Source: Chitinophagales bacterium
Lineage (GTDB): Bacteria; Bacteroidota; Bacteroidia; Chitinophagales; Chitinophagaceae
Assembly: GCA_013297995.1 (NCBI GenBank)
Contig: JAAFJB010000008.1
Coordinates: 1 to 61,389 of the forward strand
DNA: 61,389 nt
Direction of reading: 5' to 3'
The number at the start of each line of letters is the position of its first letter. Position 1 is the first letter of the stretch. Of the stretch, positions 35,299-45,242 are shown in pieces. The notes beneath the pieces are model-generated. The model saw nothing but the letters and a program-made list of their open reading frames with translations. It did no database searches and was not told the origin of the DNA. Position numbers and translations under genes: made by a program.

Positions 35299-35316
35299 GC
35301 CCGAAATAAATCGGGC
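35299..35316 (-). terminator. Terminator after pdhB
   Basis: GCCCGA and TCGGGC pair around six bases. The minus strand continues with TTTGTTGTTTATT. It lies between the stop of pdhB and the start of the TonB receptor gene at 35281. Confidence 0.65.
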
Positions 35317-35338
35317 CTTATTTAAATATTGGGAATCA

Positions 35339-36331
35339 TTATTTTTTTTGGTACATCACTTCTTTCACCAATTTAACCGTTCTACTGATATCGGGCATAG
35401 CCAATGCAGTTAAGTTAGGCGCATAGTGCATGGGCGCATCTGCACTGGTAATTCTTCTAATGGGTGCATCTAAATAATCGAACCCTTCTTTCTGAATTCT
35501 ATAGCTTATTTCAGAAGATATAGAGGCAAATGGCCACTGCTCTTCTACAATTACCAACCGATTGGTTTTTTTAACGCTTTCTAAAATAGTCATCCAATCT
35601 AGGGGACGAATGGTTCTCAAATCAATTACTTCTGCGCTAATTCCTTCCTTCTCCAGTTCTGCAGCAGCTCCCAGCGCTACTTTCATCATTTTGTTATAGG
35701 AAACTATGGTAATATCTCGACCTTGTTTTTTTACATCGGCTTTTCCCAAGGGAATATAATATTCTTCATCAGGTATATCAGATTTATCACCATACATCAC
35801 TTCGCTTTCCATAAACATCACTGGATCTTGCTCGTAACGAATGGCCTGCTTCATCAATCCCTTTGCATCGTATCCATTTGAAGGAGAAACCACTTTCAAG
35901 CCTGGTATATTGGCATAATAACTTTCAAAAGCGGTAGAGTGTTGGGCACCGAGTTGACCAGCACTGCCATTCGGTCCTCTAAAAACAATGGGGCAGCTGA
36001 TTTGACCACCACTCATGGCCAGCATTTTAGAAGCCGTATTAAGAATCTGATCCATGGCTAATACAGCAAAGTTCCAAGTCATGAATTCAACAATGGGCCT
36101 AAGACCACTCTGTGCAGCACCTACTGCTACAGCCGTAAAGCCCAATTCAGCAATGGGCGTATCAATTACACGCTTGGCACCAAATTCGGCAAGCATACCC
36201 TGACTCACTTTATAAGCCCCGTTGTATTCCGCTACTTCCTCTCCCATAAGAAACACTTTATCGTCTCTTCTCATTTCTTCACTCATCGCTTCCCGAAGCG
36301 CTTCTCTAAAAGCAATTGATCGCATAGTCAC
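35339..36331 (-). CDS. pdhB: Pyruvate dehydrogenase E1 beta subunit
   Basis: Beta subunit of the E1 component, which decarboxylates pyruvate with thiamine diphosphate as part of the pyruvate dehydrogenase complex. The 330-residue protein has the characteristic start (MRSIAFREALREAMSEEMRRD) and FLMGEEVAEYNGAYKVSQG. The subunit-contact and cofactor stretch RVIDTPIAELGFTAVAVGAA follows, and the C-terminal transketolase domain carries VIDLRTIRPLDW. The start may be two codons later (36325). The alpha subunit is not adjacent, so pdhA lies elsewhere. A branched-chain 2-oxoacid E1 beta is the closest alternative. Confidence 0.92.
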   Translation of the reverse strand: MTMRSIAFREALREAMSEEMRRDDKVFLMGEEVAEYNGAYKVSQGMLAEFGAKRVIDTPIAELGFTAVAVGAAQSGLRPIVEFMTWNFAVLAMDQILNTASKMLAMSGGQISCPIVFRGPNGSAGQLGAQHSTAFESYYANIPGLKVVSPSNGYDAKGLMKQAIRYEQDPVMFMESEVMYGDKSDIPDEEYYIPLGKADVKKQGRDITIVSYNKMMKVALGAAAELEKEGISAEVIDLRTIRPLDWMTILESVKKTNRLVIVEEQWPFASISSEISYRIQKEGFDYLDAPIRRITSADAPMHYAPNLTALAMPDISRTVKLVKEVMYQKK

Positions 36332-36378
36332 TTATTTTAAAATGAGCACAAAAATAGAAGATAAAGGCTTACAAAACC

Positions 36379-36416
36379 AAAAATCCCCGCTCGACTTTCG
36401 CCAAACGGGGATTTTT
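36379..36416. terminator. Bidirectional terminator after the large TonB receptor
   Basis: AAAAATCCCCG (36379-36389) and CGGGGATTTTT (36406-36416) form an 11-bp stem with a 16-base loop. On the minus strand the stem ends in a T-run and serves the receptor gene that stops at 36435. Confidence 0.75.
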
Positions 36417-36434
36417 ATTTTAAAGTGAGTAAGG

Positions 36435-39359
36435 CTAAAACACATTCCAGCCAAAACTAACATAATACAAGCCACCTATTTGTACACTTCCAAAACCATT
36501 ATAATAATATTTATTAAAGATATTGGTACCACCAACTTTAATCAATGATTTTGTTTTAGGTAATTTATAGCTCACCATTGCGTCTACAGTTTTATAAGAA
36601 GGTAAATTACCAACGGCAAAAGTTCCTTCATAATTAAATCCATCTACCCATCTGTACATGATATTAAATCCAAAACGATTGTCTTTGCCAAATCCACTAT
36701 TAGCAAATCCTATATTGCTGCGATATTTAGGAGTATTGAAATAAGAAACAAATCCTACTGGCAGATCTCCAATTACATCGGAATAGATATTTGCATTCAA
36801 AGAAAAATTCTTCTTCATCATGTATTCAACCGATGCACCCCAACCTTTAACATCAACGGTTCCAGGTGCATTTACAGAAATGCTATAGCCAATTCTTGTA
36901 TTTGCACTTAACAAATTCATGGGGCTTGGAGGAAGTCCCGCTCTTGCTTGAAGTACCGATATCCCACTGATAAAATCGCGGTATTTAGCTGTATATGCGT
37001 ATACATCAATTAGCAAACGTTTGGCGATTAAACCCTTGTAACCAACTTCAAAAGAAGTAGTAGATTCTGGTTTGAATTCTCCAAATTGTTGCACTTGCAG
37101 TAAAAGAGGGTTTGGAGCACCTGCCATCACACTTGCCCCAAATGCTTGAACACTCGCAATAGTATAAGCAGGGTTTCCCGCAAAATTATATCCATTTCTT
37201 AATTCAGGAACACCACCCATTAAGCGCTGTCCTCCCCCTACTAAGAGGTTAATCCACTGATTTTGGGTAGTTGGAAAACGGTATGCAGACTGGTAAGAAA
37301 ACCTTAGGTTATGATCTTGTGCTAATTTAACCACAGCAGATACCCTTGGGGTAAAGCGGCCCTTGAAATTGGTGTTTTTATCGTAGCGACCCGATGCAGT
37401 AATTTTTAATCGGTCTCCAAAAAGTTTTTGAGAAATCTGAAGATAGGCTCCAGTCTCCATAATTTTAATAGGTCCTGATGTGTCTGCAAACAAAGTACCT
37501 TGAGAATTTAGTACAAACTCACGAATATTGCCGCCAATCATTAAATCAGTGCCAGATTTATCTAATCCCAATGCTTCGGTAAAATTATATTGTCCCTCTA
37601 AAGAATTCAGTCCAGTTCTATCTATAAACATACCTCCTCCTTTAGAAATTGGCGTGTTGGCAACCTCTAAGAAAAGAGGATTGTTAACCACTACACCTGT
37701 TGGGCGTCCCATATCAGCCACGCCGCGAGCTGTATTGTGGGCTGCTTCAGCAGGCAATCCAGCATTAGTAGCCATTGAATATGCTGCTAAATATTGAGGA
37801 TACCAGGATGAACTGGGTTTCCATTTTTCATTAAACAAACGCGTTGTTATAGTTGCATTGTATGAATTACCAGCATTCTCACGTGTTATATATGATCTGA
37901 TGTACCAGTTTTTAGCTTTTAGTTCAAATTTATATTGAGCCATTTTTAACTCTTTTAGCGCATAGCGGTCAGTACCAGTATAAACGGTGCTCCCCATACC
38001 CCAGTGACCTGCAATAATGGCTTCTACTTTATCATTTATTTTATAATGTAGCGCACCACCCAATTTTATATTCATAGTGGTAGGATCAATTACTTGATTT
38101 TCATTGTAACCAGTGCGGCTAACTGACTGATTATTAAAATAATTACGAGAAGGTGATGCCCCATAAATAATAGGTGAAACCCCCGCAGCAACCAATGCAC
38201 CTGCACCCGCACCGGTAAGAAAAGCATTAAAATTAGCAATAGTTGCCCCAGGATTGGCTCCTAAAAATCCATTAAATAAAGCAACGGTTGATGCTGGCAA
38301 ACCCGTGGCTGCAATTACAGATGAAGCAATTGAACTAATATTTTGAGTTGTTTCATCTCCATAAGTGTTAATACCATCAAAGTTGGGATCTGTAATTCTG
38401 CTTCCAGCTTTTGTAAGTCCATTTGGAAAATCGGGCAATGGGGTACGAAGATAGTTCCCTTCATTATTGGCCAACCAGTCTTGCGCTTGTACAAACTGGG
38501 CATTTATTTTATAGGCGAATTTATCTGATACCTTAGCCGCATACCTCAAACTCCAGTCATAATAAGGAGAACGAGGACGTTGTTTGCTATCAACATGATT
38601 AACCCCTTGTTTTATCTGAAAACTCAAACCCTGGTGTTTGAAAGGGTTTTTGCTATTGATGAGCAAAGTACCATTGGTACCACCTGGCCCATACAATGCA
38701 GAAGAAGCTCCCTGTAACAACTCAATATTGTCTACATCTAATTCAGATAAGCCAACAATATTTCCCACTGGAAAATTCAAACCAGGCGCTTGGTTATCCA
38801 TTCCATCTACCATTTGGTTTAAGCGATTATTACCACTGCTATTAAAGCCGCGAGTACCAATGCTGGTAAACGTTAAACTTGCAGACACCACATCCACCCC
38901 TTTCAAGTTGGCTATCATATCATAGTAATTGGCAGCGGGTGAATTCCGAATGGCTGATGCACTAATTCTTTCAATAGAAACAGGTGATTCTAAAATACGC
39001 TCTGGTACCCTAGACGCAGATACAACTATTTCATTCCCAAGTGTAAAAGCGGTTTCTAACTCTATACTAACCTGTTGATTGTTCTCTTTTATGCTAACTT
39101 CTTTATTGGCAAATCCTACGGAAGATACAACAAGTGTAAAAGGTAGTTTTTGAACAGTAGAAAATTTAAATACACCCTTATCATCGGTGTAAGTTCCTGC
39201 TGTACCTCCTTTCACTGAAATGGAGACCGCAGATAGCAATTCTTTTGATTTTCCGTTTTTTACGGAACCAGACACGGTGGTTACTTGCTGCGCAGCTAGA
39301 GATATTGTAAGCAAAAGCGCAAGAACACACAAGCCCAGGGGGGTTAATAGTCTTCTCAT
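36435..39359 (-). CDS. TonB-dependent receptor with carboxypeptidase-regulatory domain
   Basis: A 974-residue outer-membrane receptor. A signal peptide (MRRLLTPLGLCVLALLLTISLAAQQ) is followed by a carboxypeptidase-regulatory-like domain (about 28-110, SVKGGTAGTYTDDKGVFKF) and a plug domain (about 115-235, SSALYGPGGTNGTLLI). A barrel of several hundred residues ends at GLYYVSFGWNVF. It is not of the SusC type, because the SusC signature is absent and no susD gene is adjacent. The glycine- and alanine-rich loop near residues 330-400 (FLGANPGATIANF and nearby) is probably extracellular. No regulatory element hints at the substrate. Confidence 0.9.
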   Translation of the reverse strand: MRRLLTPLGLCVLALLLTISLAAQQVTTVSGSVKNGKSKELLSAVSISVKGGTAGTYTDDKGVFKFSTVQKLPFTLVVSSVGFANKEVSIKENNQQVSIELETAFTLGNEIVVSASRVPERILESPVSIERISASAIRNSPAANYYDMIANLKGVDVVSASLTFTSIGTRGFNSSGNNRLNQMVDGMDNQAPGLNFPVGNIVGLSELDVDNIELLQGASSALYGPGGTNGTLLINSKNPFKHQGLSFQIKQGVNHVDSKQRPRSPYYDWSLRYAAKVSDKFAYKINAQFVQAQDWLANNEGNYLRTPLPDFPNGLTKAGSRITDPNFDGINTYGDETTQNISSIASSVIAATGLPASTVALFNGFLGANPGATIANFNAFLTGAGAGALVAAGVSPIIYGASPSRNYFNNQSVSRTGYNENQVIDPTTMNIKLGGALHYKINDKVEAIIAGHWGMGSTVYTGTDRYALKELKMAQYKFELKAKNWYIRSYITRENAGNSYNATITTRLFNEKWKPSSSWYPQYLAAYSMATNAGLPAEAAHNTARGVADMGRPTGVVVNNPLFLEVANTPISKGGGMFIDRTGLNSLEGQYNFTEALGLDKSGTDLMIGGNIREFVLNSQGTLFADTSGPIKIMETGAYLQISQKLFGDRLKITASGRYDKNTNFKGRFTPRVSAVVKLAQDHNLRFSYQSAYRFPTTQNQWINLLVGGGQRLMGGVPELRNGYNFAGNPAYTIASVQAFGASVMAGAPNPLLLQVQQFGEFKPESTTSFEVGYKGLIAKRLLIDVYAYTAKYRDFISGISVLQARAGLPPSPMNLLSANTRIGYSISVNAPGTVDVKGWGASVEYMMKKNFSLNANIYSDVIGDLPVGFVSYFNTPKYRSNIGFANSGFGKDNRFGFNIMYRWVDGFNYEGTFAVGNLPSYKTVDAMVSYKLPKTKSLIKVGGTNIFNKYYYNGFGSVQIGGLYYVSFGWNVF

Positions 39360-39505
39360 AATAGCATTGTTTAATTCAAATGTAAAGCAAAATAAGATTT
39401 GTTAAGTTCTTGTAAAAATTTAATTTCAGAAGCATGAGCTCTACTTGTGGACAAAAAAACAATGGCTTGGTAAGTTTTCCACGATTCCCATTCTATTTTT
39501 GCCGC

Positions 39506-40435
39506 ATGGATGAAAATATATTCCCCTTTCAAACTGGTTTTTACAAAGGAAAAGTAAGAGATGTTTACTCAATACATAATAATTGGTTGGTAATGATTGC
39601 CAGCAACCGGATCTCTGCATTTGATGTGATTCTTCCAAAACCCATCCCCTTTAAGGGTCAGGTTTTGAATCAAATTGCCGCTTTTATGCTCGGGAAAACA
39701 ATTGATATTTGCCCCAATTGGCTCTACAGCTGTCCCGCTCCTCAAGTATCTGTGGGGAGAAAATGTACCCCATTTAAAATTGAAATGGTGGTGAGGGGTA
39801 ATTTAGTAGGTCACGCTTGGAGAACCTATCAAAAAGGAGATCGCTTATTATGCGGAGCTATTCTAACAGAGGGATTGAAAGAAAATGATTTTTTCCCCTC
39901 CCCCATTATTACTCCTTCTACCAAGGCTTCGGAAGGCCATGATGAGGACATTTCACCTGCTGAAATTATTGCCAAGGGATTGGCTACTCAAGCTGAATGG
40001 GAGCAATTGGTACAATATTCTTTGGCACTTTTTGAAAGGGGCAGGGAAATTGCCTCAAAACAGGGACTGATTTTGGCCGATACCAAATATGAATTTGGCA
40101 AGCTTGGCAATACCATTTACCTCATGGATGAAATTCATACGCCCGATTCATCTCGCTATTTTTATGGAGACGGATTTGAACAACGGCAGGCTTTTGGCGA
40201 GCGGCAAAAACAACTGAGCAAAGAATTTGTGCGGGAATGGCTGATTGCTAATGATTTTATGGGCAAAGAAGGCCAGCAGGTTCCTGAAATGAGTGAGGAA
40301 TGGATTCAGACCATCAGTAAAAGATATATTGAATTGTATGAGAAAATAATTGGAGAAACTTTTATTCCTATAGACTTATCAGAAGCAGAAATAAATGCCA
40401 AAATAGTAAAAACTATTGCAGAGTTGCCCAACTAA
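39506..40435 (+). CDS. purC: SAICAR synthase (purine biosynthesis)
   Basis: Phosphoribosylaminoimidazole-succinocarboxamide synthase joins aspartate to CAIR in purine synthesis. I take the ATG at 39506 (309 aa, MDENIFPFQTGFYKGKVRDVY); 24 upstream codons contain no plausible domain. ATP-grasp-like motifs include GKVRDVY, ASNRISAFDVIL, the substrate site EMVVRGNLVGHAWRTY and LADTKYEFG. The length and insertions are of the longer form shared with fungi, not the 240-residue E. coli form. It stands alone, and its stop lies 2 bases from that of the convergent trhO gene. Confidence 0.95.
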   Translation: MDENIFPFQTGFYKGKVRDVYSIHNNWLVMIASNRISAFDVILPKPIPFKGQVLNQIAAFMLGKTIDICPNWLYSCPAPQVSVGRKCTPFKIEMVVRGNLVGHAWRTYQKGDRLLCGAILTEGLKENDFFPSPIITPSTKASEGHDEDISPAEIIAKGLATQAEWEQLVQYSLALFERGREIASKQGLILADTKYEFGKLGNTIYLMDEIHTPDSSRYFYGDGFEQRQAFGERQKQLSKEFVREWLIANDFMGKEGQQVPEMSEEWIQTISKRYIELYEKIIGETFIPIDLSEAEINAKIVKTIAELPN

Positions 40436-40437
40436 TG

Positions 40438-41505
40438 TCAATCGCTTTTATTGAGTCGTGGGCGCAACCTCTCCTTACTTTTATTAAACATATTTCTCCC
40501 TTTATCAATACCGCTGCGAATTTCCGCCTGCCGCTCTATGGGTAAATGAATGGTTTCTTTACACTCAATACTGCAACAACCCTCCAACTGTTCTGCACAA
40601 GTTGCACACTGAATAAATAGCAGATGACAACCATTATTTTTACAGTTGGTATGTGTATCACAAGTTGCCCCACATTGATGGCACTGTGCGATTATATCTT
40701 TGGTTACCCGCTCTCCCAAGCGATCGTCGAAAACAAAATTCTTCCCAATAAATTTCGATTCTAACCCCTTCAATTTTATTTCATTGGCATAATGAATAAT
40801 ACCACCTTCCAAATGAAATACATTTTCAAACCCTTTGTGTAACATATAAGCACTGGCTTTCTCACACCTTATACCCCCGGTGCAATACATGATTATATTT
40901 TTCTGCTCCTTCCCTTTTAACATACCCGCTGCCATAGGCAACTGGTCTCTAAAAGTATCGGATGGCACTTCAATGGCCGATTGAAAATGACCTACTTCAT
41001 ATTCATAATGATTACGCATATCTACCACTACGGTATCGGGATTATTGAGTAATACATTCATCTGTTCCGCATTTACATATTTCCCTTTCTGCTCCATTGA
41101 AAAATGTGGATCATCAATTCCATCGGCTACTATTTTTTCCCTTACTTTTATTTTTAGTACCCAGAAGCTTTTTCCTTGTTTTACTGCATCATTTAATCCT
41201 GAAATATCTGCTACGGCAATATTCAATCTAAGGTTTTCAAACCCCGGTATCGCATTCATTCTATTTTTAAATTCCTCCATAAAATGCTCAGGAACACTTA
41301 CCTGCGCATTAATGCCTTCTTGTGCCACATAAACCCTCCCGAATACCTGTATGGCATTTAATATACTGTACAAATAATTGCGGAATTCCAGCGGATTTTG
41401 AATGGGGAAATACCGATAAAAGCTGATGGTGGTTCTTTTGAATTCCTCCTTCATCAGCCGCTGTTTTAACTCCAGATTGGAAACGCGATTGTGTAAAACT
41501 GCCAT
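40438..41505 (-). CDS. trhO: tRNA uridine-34 hydroxylase TrhO (rhodanese-like)
   Basis: TrhO (YceA/YbfQ family) hydroxylates U34 in certain tRNAs using molecular oxygen. I take the ATG at 41505 (355 aa); the frame can only be extended to a TTG. The N-terminal UPF0176 domain has [16 protein letters not shown] and [13 protein letters not shown]. The rhodanese domain follows, with the active-site Cys in [16 protein letters not shown]. The C-terminus has a dense cysteine set (CHQCG, CDTHTNC, CHLLF, CATC, CCSIEC), probably a metal site and present in many family members. Convergent with purC. Confidence 0.93.
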   Translation of the reverse strand: MAVLHNRVSNLELKQRLMKEEFKRTTISFYRYFPIQNPLEFRNYLYSILNAIQVFGRVYVAQEGINAQVSVPEHFMEEFKNRMNAIPGFENLRLNIAVADISGLNDAVKQGKSFWVLKIKVREKIVADGIDDPHFSMEQKGKYVNAEQMNVLLNNPDTVVVDMRNHYEYEVGHFQSAIEVPSDTFRDQLPMAAGMLKGKEQKNIIMYCTGGIRCEKASAYMLHKGFENVFHLEGGIIHYANEIKLKGLESKFIGKNFVFDDRLGERVTKDIIAQCHQCGATCDTHTNCKNNGCHLLFIQCATCAEQLEGCCSIECKETIHLPIERQAEIRSGIDKGRNMFNKSKERLRPRLNKSD

Positions 41506-41523
41506 ACAGTACAAAAATACAAA

Positions 41524-43971
41524 TTATCGAATAAGTGGGATTGAAATGCGGAACCCCGTTGGCTTAGCTCCCCCCTTTTCAAAGCCTTGTACAAAATCTA
41601 CTCGTATTATTTTAAATATGTTTTCAAGACCAATAAAGTATTCCCCATAATAAGCTCCGTTATTAATATGTAATCCATTTGCCCCTGTTACAAAAAACCA
41701 ATTGAGCTTTCTAAACCCAGGAATTTTATTGCTGACTAATCCATTTAAATGATACGCAATATGCGCAGTTGCATTAAACGAAGCAGTATTACTATACCGA
41801 TAATAAGCAGCCAGTTGAAAGCTATTGAGTGCCGCAGCAGATAAAATAGTTTGGTTGCCGAGGTAATGCTGATAATCGGGTATAAAAGTTTTAGCAGCAT
41901 GTAGAAAGCCGCTTGCAGCAATATTGTATTTGAATAGCCCTGCTAACTTTAAATTAAGCTCATCACTTATGCCAATTTTCCAACGGGTAAAATCTACATC
42001 ACTCCCTAATAACCCATTTAGACCCTGTGTAATGGAAGCCGTAAAAGTAGGTTGGCCTGAACCGATATTTACTTTTCGATCTGGGTATTCAATATATTTT
42101 GCTCCCGGCCTCCAAGTGATTCCCAGCGTAACTGTGGCAGCCTGATTTCTTACCATATTTATGCCCGTCAACTCGGTGGGATAGTTGGGTGTAAATTGTC
42201 TGTTGGGATTATTTTTCCAAACCACCATATCTGCCAGATTTTCTAAAGGCATCCGATCTTGAAACTGAAAATTACCCAATATATTAACCCCATTTCCTAT
42301 TCCCTTAGCATAGCCTAAACTAAAATAGTTGGCTTCATAAATTTTCAGATAGTTGTATTCGGATTGTAACGTGTATAATGTATTAATTCTCTCGGAAATA
42401 GGCTCCGAATTATTAAACTGATACACTTTTCTGCCACCTGAGAATGATACATTCTGAATATATTTTTTACCAAAAATATAATTGACTACCATTGATGGAT
42501 TGAAATGTTTATTGGCAAATCCATACCTTAAACTGGGAGTAATACTTATAGATCTTCTACCTTCAAATTCTTTTCTAACGGTAGAACTAAACTGCATTAC
42601 CCCACCTTCCACTGTATTGTACTGCAAAGAAGTTAATAATGGTTGAAATGAAATGGTTGTTTTATATTTCTGTTTGCTAATGGTTTGTCCCGTTAATAAA
42701 AAACCCTTCAAACTAAACTTATTTCTAATTCTATCCAACGAATCTAAATAACGAGGGTCTTTGCGCACTAGTTCCAGACTGTCTTTCTTTTTATAATCTT
42801 TTATTTCTTCAAGTGATAGTGGAAGGGGACGGATACTATCCCAATACGCACTTGTTTTTTTATTTGAGCTGTCGTAATATTTAAGTATGGTATTGTTGAA
42901 AAATTTGGGTTTAAATGCAGGGGTTAGATTAAATTTATCGTACACCTGAAGAAAGCTTCCGAAAAAGTCAAATCCGAAAAATTTACCCGAAGGATAAATA
43001 ACTTGGTTTTTAATTACCCATATATCACCTGCAGGCACATATTGCTGTTGTATTACCAGTGTATCTAGTAACTGCATCTGTTGTTGTTTTAGCAGCATTA
43101 AATCAATACTTTGAATTCTCCAATCGTTCTCCGTAATATTAATATAGCCAGTGAATAAAGGCTCATACATTCTTTTAGGAATTACTTTAATGCGACTAAC
43201 TTCTTTTCCAAACTCATAAAAAGTGCCTTCAAATTTATAGCGATAATAATTGAGCGCATTATCAGATAGCGGAGAGACAAACCCGCGTGGGTTAAGACTT
43301 CTACCCATTGAAATGGTATTTTCATAAAAAGAAATAATTTGTGGATTACTAAAACCAAATCCATCACTTCTTCCACTTACTTTGGTAGACAGCACTTCAA
43401 TTTTTTTCTTATTGGGTACTTCTACAGAATATTTTGCAATGGTTTCTGACAAGAAAAGCATTTTTCTTTTGCTGGTATCTCCGTCTTCAAAATCTACTTT
43501 CTCTCCAAAAAATTTTTTAGGAAAACTTCTTAATTGCATTTGGCCTTTTATATAAACTTCTGTGCTAAATTCTTTTATCTCAGTAAGGTGCTCTGCTCTT
43601 TTTTCAATGGCTTTTCTAATAATAGCATATGCAGGATCTTCTGCTCCTGATTTTACCACTACATCTTTTAAATCGTATTCACGGGCATTTAATTCAAAAT
43701 CAATTACAATATTATCTTTCCCTACCGTTATTTTTTTCTCTTCCGTTGTGTAGCCAATAAACTGGCAAACCAATGTATATGAACCGGAACTAACTGAAAG
43801 CGTATAAAACCCATTGCTATTGGCGGAAACTCCCTTGGTAGACCCCTTTATTAAAATGGAGGAAAATGGCAATGCCTTCCCATCTTTCGCAGAACGAATA
43901 GTACCAGAAACAGAAGCACCCTTTGCCAAAAAACCAATAAAAAAGAATACAAAAAAAAAGTACTTAGTCAT
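41524..43971 (-). CDS. DUF5686 outer-membrane protein with carboxypeptidase-regulatory domain
   Basis: An 815-residue exported protein. A signal peptide (MTKYFFFVFFFIGFLAKGAS) and a carboxypeptidase-regulatory-like domain (about 22-100, SSILIKGSTKGVSANSNGFY) are followed by the DUF5686 region. That region opens with VVKSGAEDPAYAIIRKAIEK. The remainder is rich in beta strands with aromatic residues, and it ends in FRISIPLIR, as for an outer-membrane barrel. The family is almost confined to Bacteroidota and has no agreed function. It lies alone, downstream of the rhodanese gene with a hairpin between. Confidence 0.88.
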   Translation of the reverse strand: MTKYFFFVFFFIGFLAKGASVSGTIRSAKDGKALPFSSILIKGSTKGVSANSNGFYTLSVSSGSYTLVCQFIGYTTEEKKITVGKDNIVIDFELNAREYDLKDVVVKSGAEDPAYAIIRKAIEKRAEHLTEIKEFSTEVYIKGQMQLRSFPKKFFGEKVDFEDGDTSKRKMLFLSETIAKYSVEVPNKKKIEVLSTKVSGRSDGFGFSNPQIISFYENTISMGRSLNPRGFVSPLSDNALNYYRYKFEGTFYEFGKEVSRIKVIPKRMYEPLFTGYINITENDWRIQSIDLMLLKQQQMQLLDTLVIQQQYVPAGDIWVIKNQVIYPSGKFFGFDFFGSFLQVYDKFNLTPAFKPKFFNNTILKYYDSSNKKTSAYWDSIRPLPLSLEEIKDYKKKDSLELVRKDPRYLDSLDRIRNKFSLKGFLLTGQTISKQKYKTTISFQPLLTSLQYNTVEGGVMQFSSTVRKEFEGRRSISITPSLRYGFANKHFNPSMVVNYIFGKKYIQNVSFSGGRKVYQFNNSEPISERINTLYTLQSEYNYLKIYEANYFSLGYAKGIGNGVNILGNFQFQDRMPLENLADMVVWKNNPNRQFTPNYPTELTGINMVRNQAATVTLGITWRPGAKYIEYPDRKVNIGSGQPTFTASITQGLNGLLGSDVDFTRWKIGISDELNLKLAGLFKYNIAASGFLHAAKTFIPDYQHYLGNQTILSAAALNSFQLAAYYRYSNTASFNATAHIAYHLNGLVSNKIPGFRKLNWFFVTGANGLHINNGAYYGEYFIGLENIFKIIRVDFVQGFEKGGAKPTGFRISIPLIR

Positions 43972-44017
43972 AACCTATCATTTAGGTATTAAAAGCAAAA
44001 CGAAGATATTATTATAT

Positions 44018-44047
44018 ACAAACGCCCTAATAATTCAGGGCGTTTGT
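44018..44047. terminator. Hairpin between rhodanese and DUF5686 genes
   Basis: ACAAACGCCCT (44018-44028) pairs with AGGGCGTTTGT (44037-44047), an 11-bp stem with an 8-base loop. It lies after the rhodanese stop on the minus strand. The T-run is better on the plus strand (GCTATTTTTTA), so minus-strand termination would be weak, and part of the transcript may enter DUF5686. Confidence 0.6.
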
Positions 44048-44071
44048 GCTATTTTTTACTATATCTAAGTG

Positions 44072-44380
44072 CTATTGAGCTATTCGTTCCTGCCATGCCA
44101 ACATGCCACCAGTCACATTTATTGTATTTTGAAACCCTGCGGCTGCCAAAATAAGACAAGCTTGTCCGCTTCTGTTGCCACTTCTGCAATACACATACAA
44201 TTGCGCTTCTTTTAAATCTTCAATATCTTCTATTTGCATGGTTTGAATATTGCCCAATGGTAATAATACTCCACCAATATTAAAATCAGCGTGTTCATGG
44301 GGCTCACGAACATCAAGCAAATTTATTTTTTCGCCTTTATCTAATTTTTCTTTTAAGGATTCAACGGTAATTGTCTGCAT
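44072..44380 (-). CDS. Single-domain rhodanese
   Basis: A 102-residue cytoplasmic sulfurtransferase, starting at the ATG at 44380. The frame stays open upstream to 44587, but only as an artefact overlapping the PASTA gene. LLDVREPHEHADFNIGG starts the rhodanese fold, and the active-site loop is YCRSGNRSGQA with Cys65. Stand-alone rhodaneses move sulfur as cysteine persulfide for several pathways, so the partner cannot be named. It follows the PASTA gene by 4 bases, hence the same transcript. Confidence 0.92.
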   Translation of the reverse strand: MQTITVESLKEKLDKGEKINLLDVREPHEHADFNIGGVLLPLGNIQTMQIEDIEDLKEAQLYVYCRSGNRSGQACLILAAAGFQNTINVTGGMLAWQERIAQ

Positions 44381-44384
44381 AAAA

Positions 44385-45209
44385 TTATTGTTGTGTGATA
44401 GATGATAAACTGTCTTTAACAGGTGGCTTTTCACTAATATACAAATCCATGATTTGGCCCTGGCGAATTCTATTGAGTTGCTTCTCACCATTACTACCCG
44501 GAATTTCTGAATAAAGGGGTGGATTTTGTTTAATAATAAATGCCATGGCTGAATCTGCAACTGAGCCGCTTGCAAGTACCGATCCAAGATTAATATTTAA
44601 TGTAGCCAGAAGAGCTTTAGCTTCTGCAAGTGTTAATCCAATTAAGTCGGGCACATCAGTATCCTCGCCTCCTACTCCACTTCCTAATACAAAACTAATT
44701 TGGCTACCTATGGCTATTTTGCTGCCAGGTTTTACAGGAATACCATTTAGCAACTGCTCCAATACAGCATTACGAGCAATATCGGGTCTGTAAGTAATAT
44801 ATCCCAACTTCAGTCCCAAACTTTGTAAATACATTTCAGCACTACGTATGGAGAACCCTGTAAGATCAGGCATTTCAACCTGTGGGGGAATGATTCGATT
44901 AATAGTTAAATAAATGGTTCTTCCTGTTTTTACTACCGCATCGGCTTCAGGGGTTTGCCTGATCACCGCTTGTTTAGCAATGCTATCTACATACACAGAA
45001 TCTTGCAATACCACTTCAAAACCTTTGTCTTCTAATATTTTTTGAGCTGCCATAATATGCTGCCCAGTAACAGATGGTACTTTTTCAAATTTCCCATAGC
45101 CTGTAATCATATCCAACGATACAAAAAACAATACAATAATCAATACCACAAATCCTAAGCCAGTAAGTATATTAACCCAAAGTGGTTTGCGAGTAATGAA
45201 TTTGAACAA
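44385..45209 (-). CDS. Membrane-anchored PASTA-domain protein
   Basis: A 274-residue protein with a short cytoplasmic N-terminus, one membrane helix (about 12-34, ILTGLGFVVLIIVLFFVSLD) and three PASTA domains in the periplasm. They start near FEKVPSVTGQ (38), VEMPDLTGFS (111) and TDVPDLIGLT (183). PASTA domains bind peptidoglycan precursors and usually belong to Ser/Thr kinases or penicillin-binding proteins; here neither a kinase nor a transpeptidase domain is attached. It is 33 bases after ddl on the same strand. This suggests a cell-wall role, perhaps as a sensor or scaffold for peptidoglycan synthesis. Confidence 0.9.
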   Translation of the reverse strand: MFKFITRKPLWVNILTGLGFVVLIIVLFFVSLDMITGYGKFEKVPSVTGQHIMAAQKILEDKGFEVVLQDSVYVDSIAKQAVIRQTPEADAVVKTGRTIYLTINRIIPPQVEMPDLTGFSIRSAEMYLQSLGLKLGYITYRPDIARNAVLEQLLNGIPVKPGSKIAIGSQISFVLGSGVGGEDTDVPDLIGLTLAEAKALLATLNINLGSVLASGSVADSAMAFIIKQNPPLYSEIPGSNGEKQLNRIRQGQIMDLYISEKPPVKDSLSSITQQ

Positions 45210-45242
45210 AATAAATGAAATTTAGGGTTGAAGTTATAAGGT

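Noticed and set aside
44381..44587. Upstream extension of the rhodanese frame
   Set aside because: It overlaps the end of the PASTA gene in another frame. The rhodanese domain starts at the ATG at 44380.
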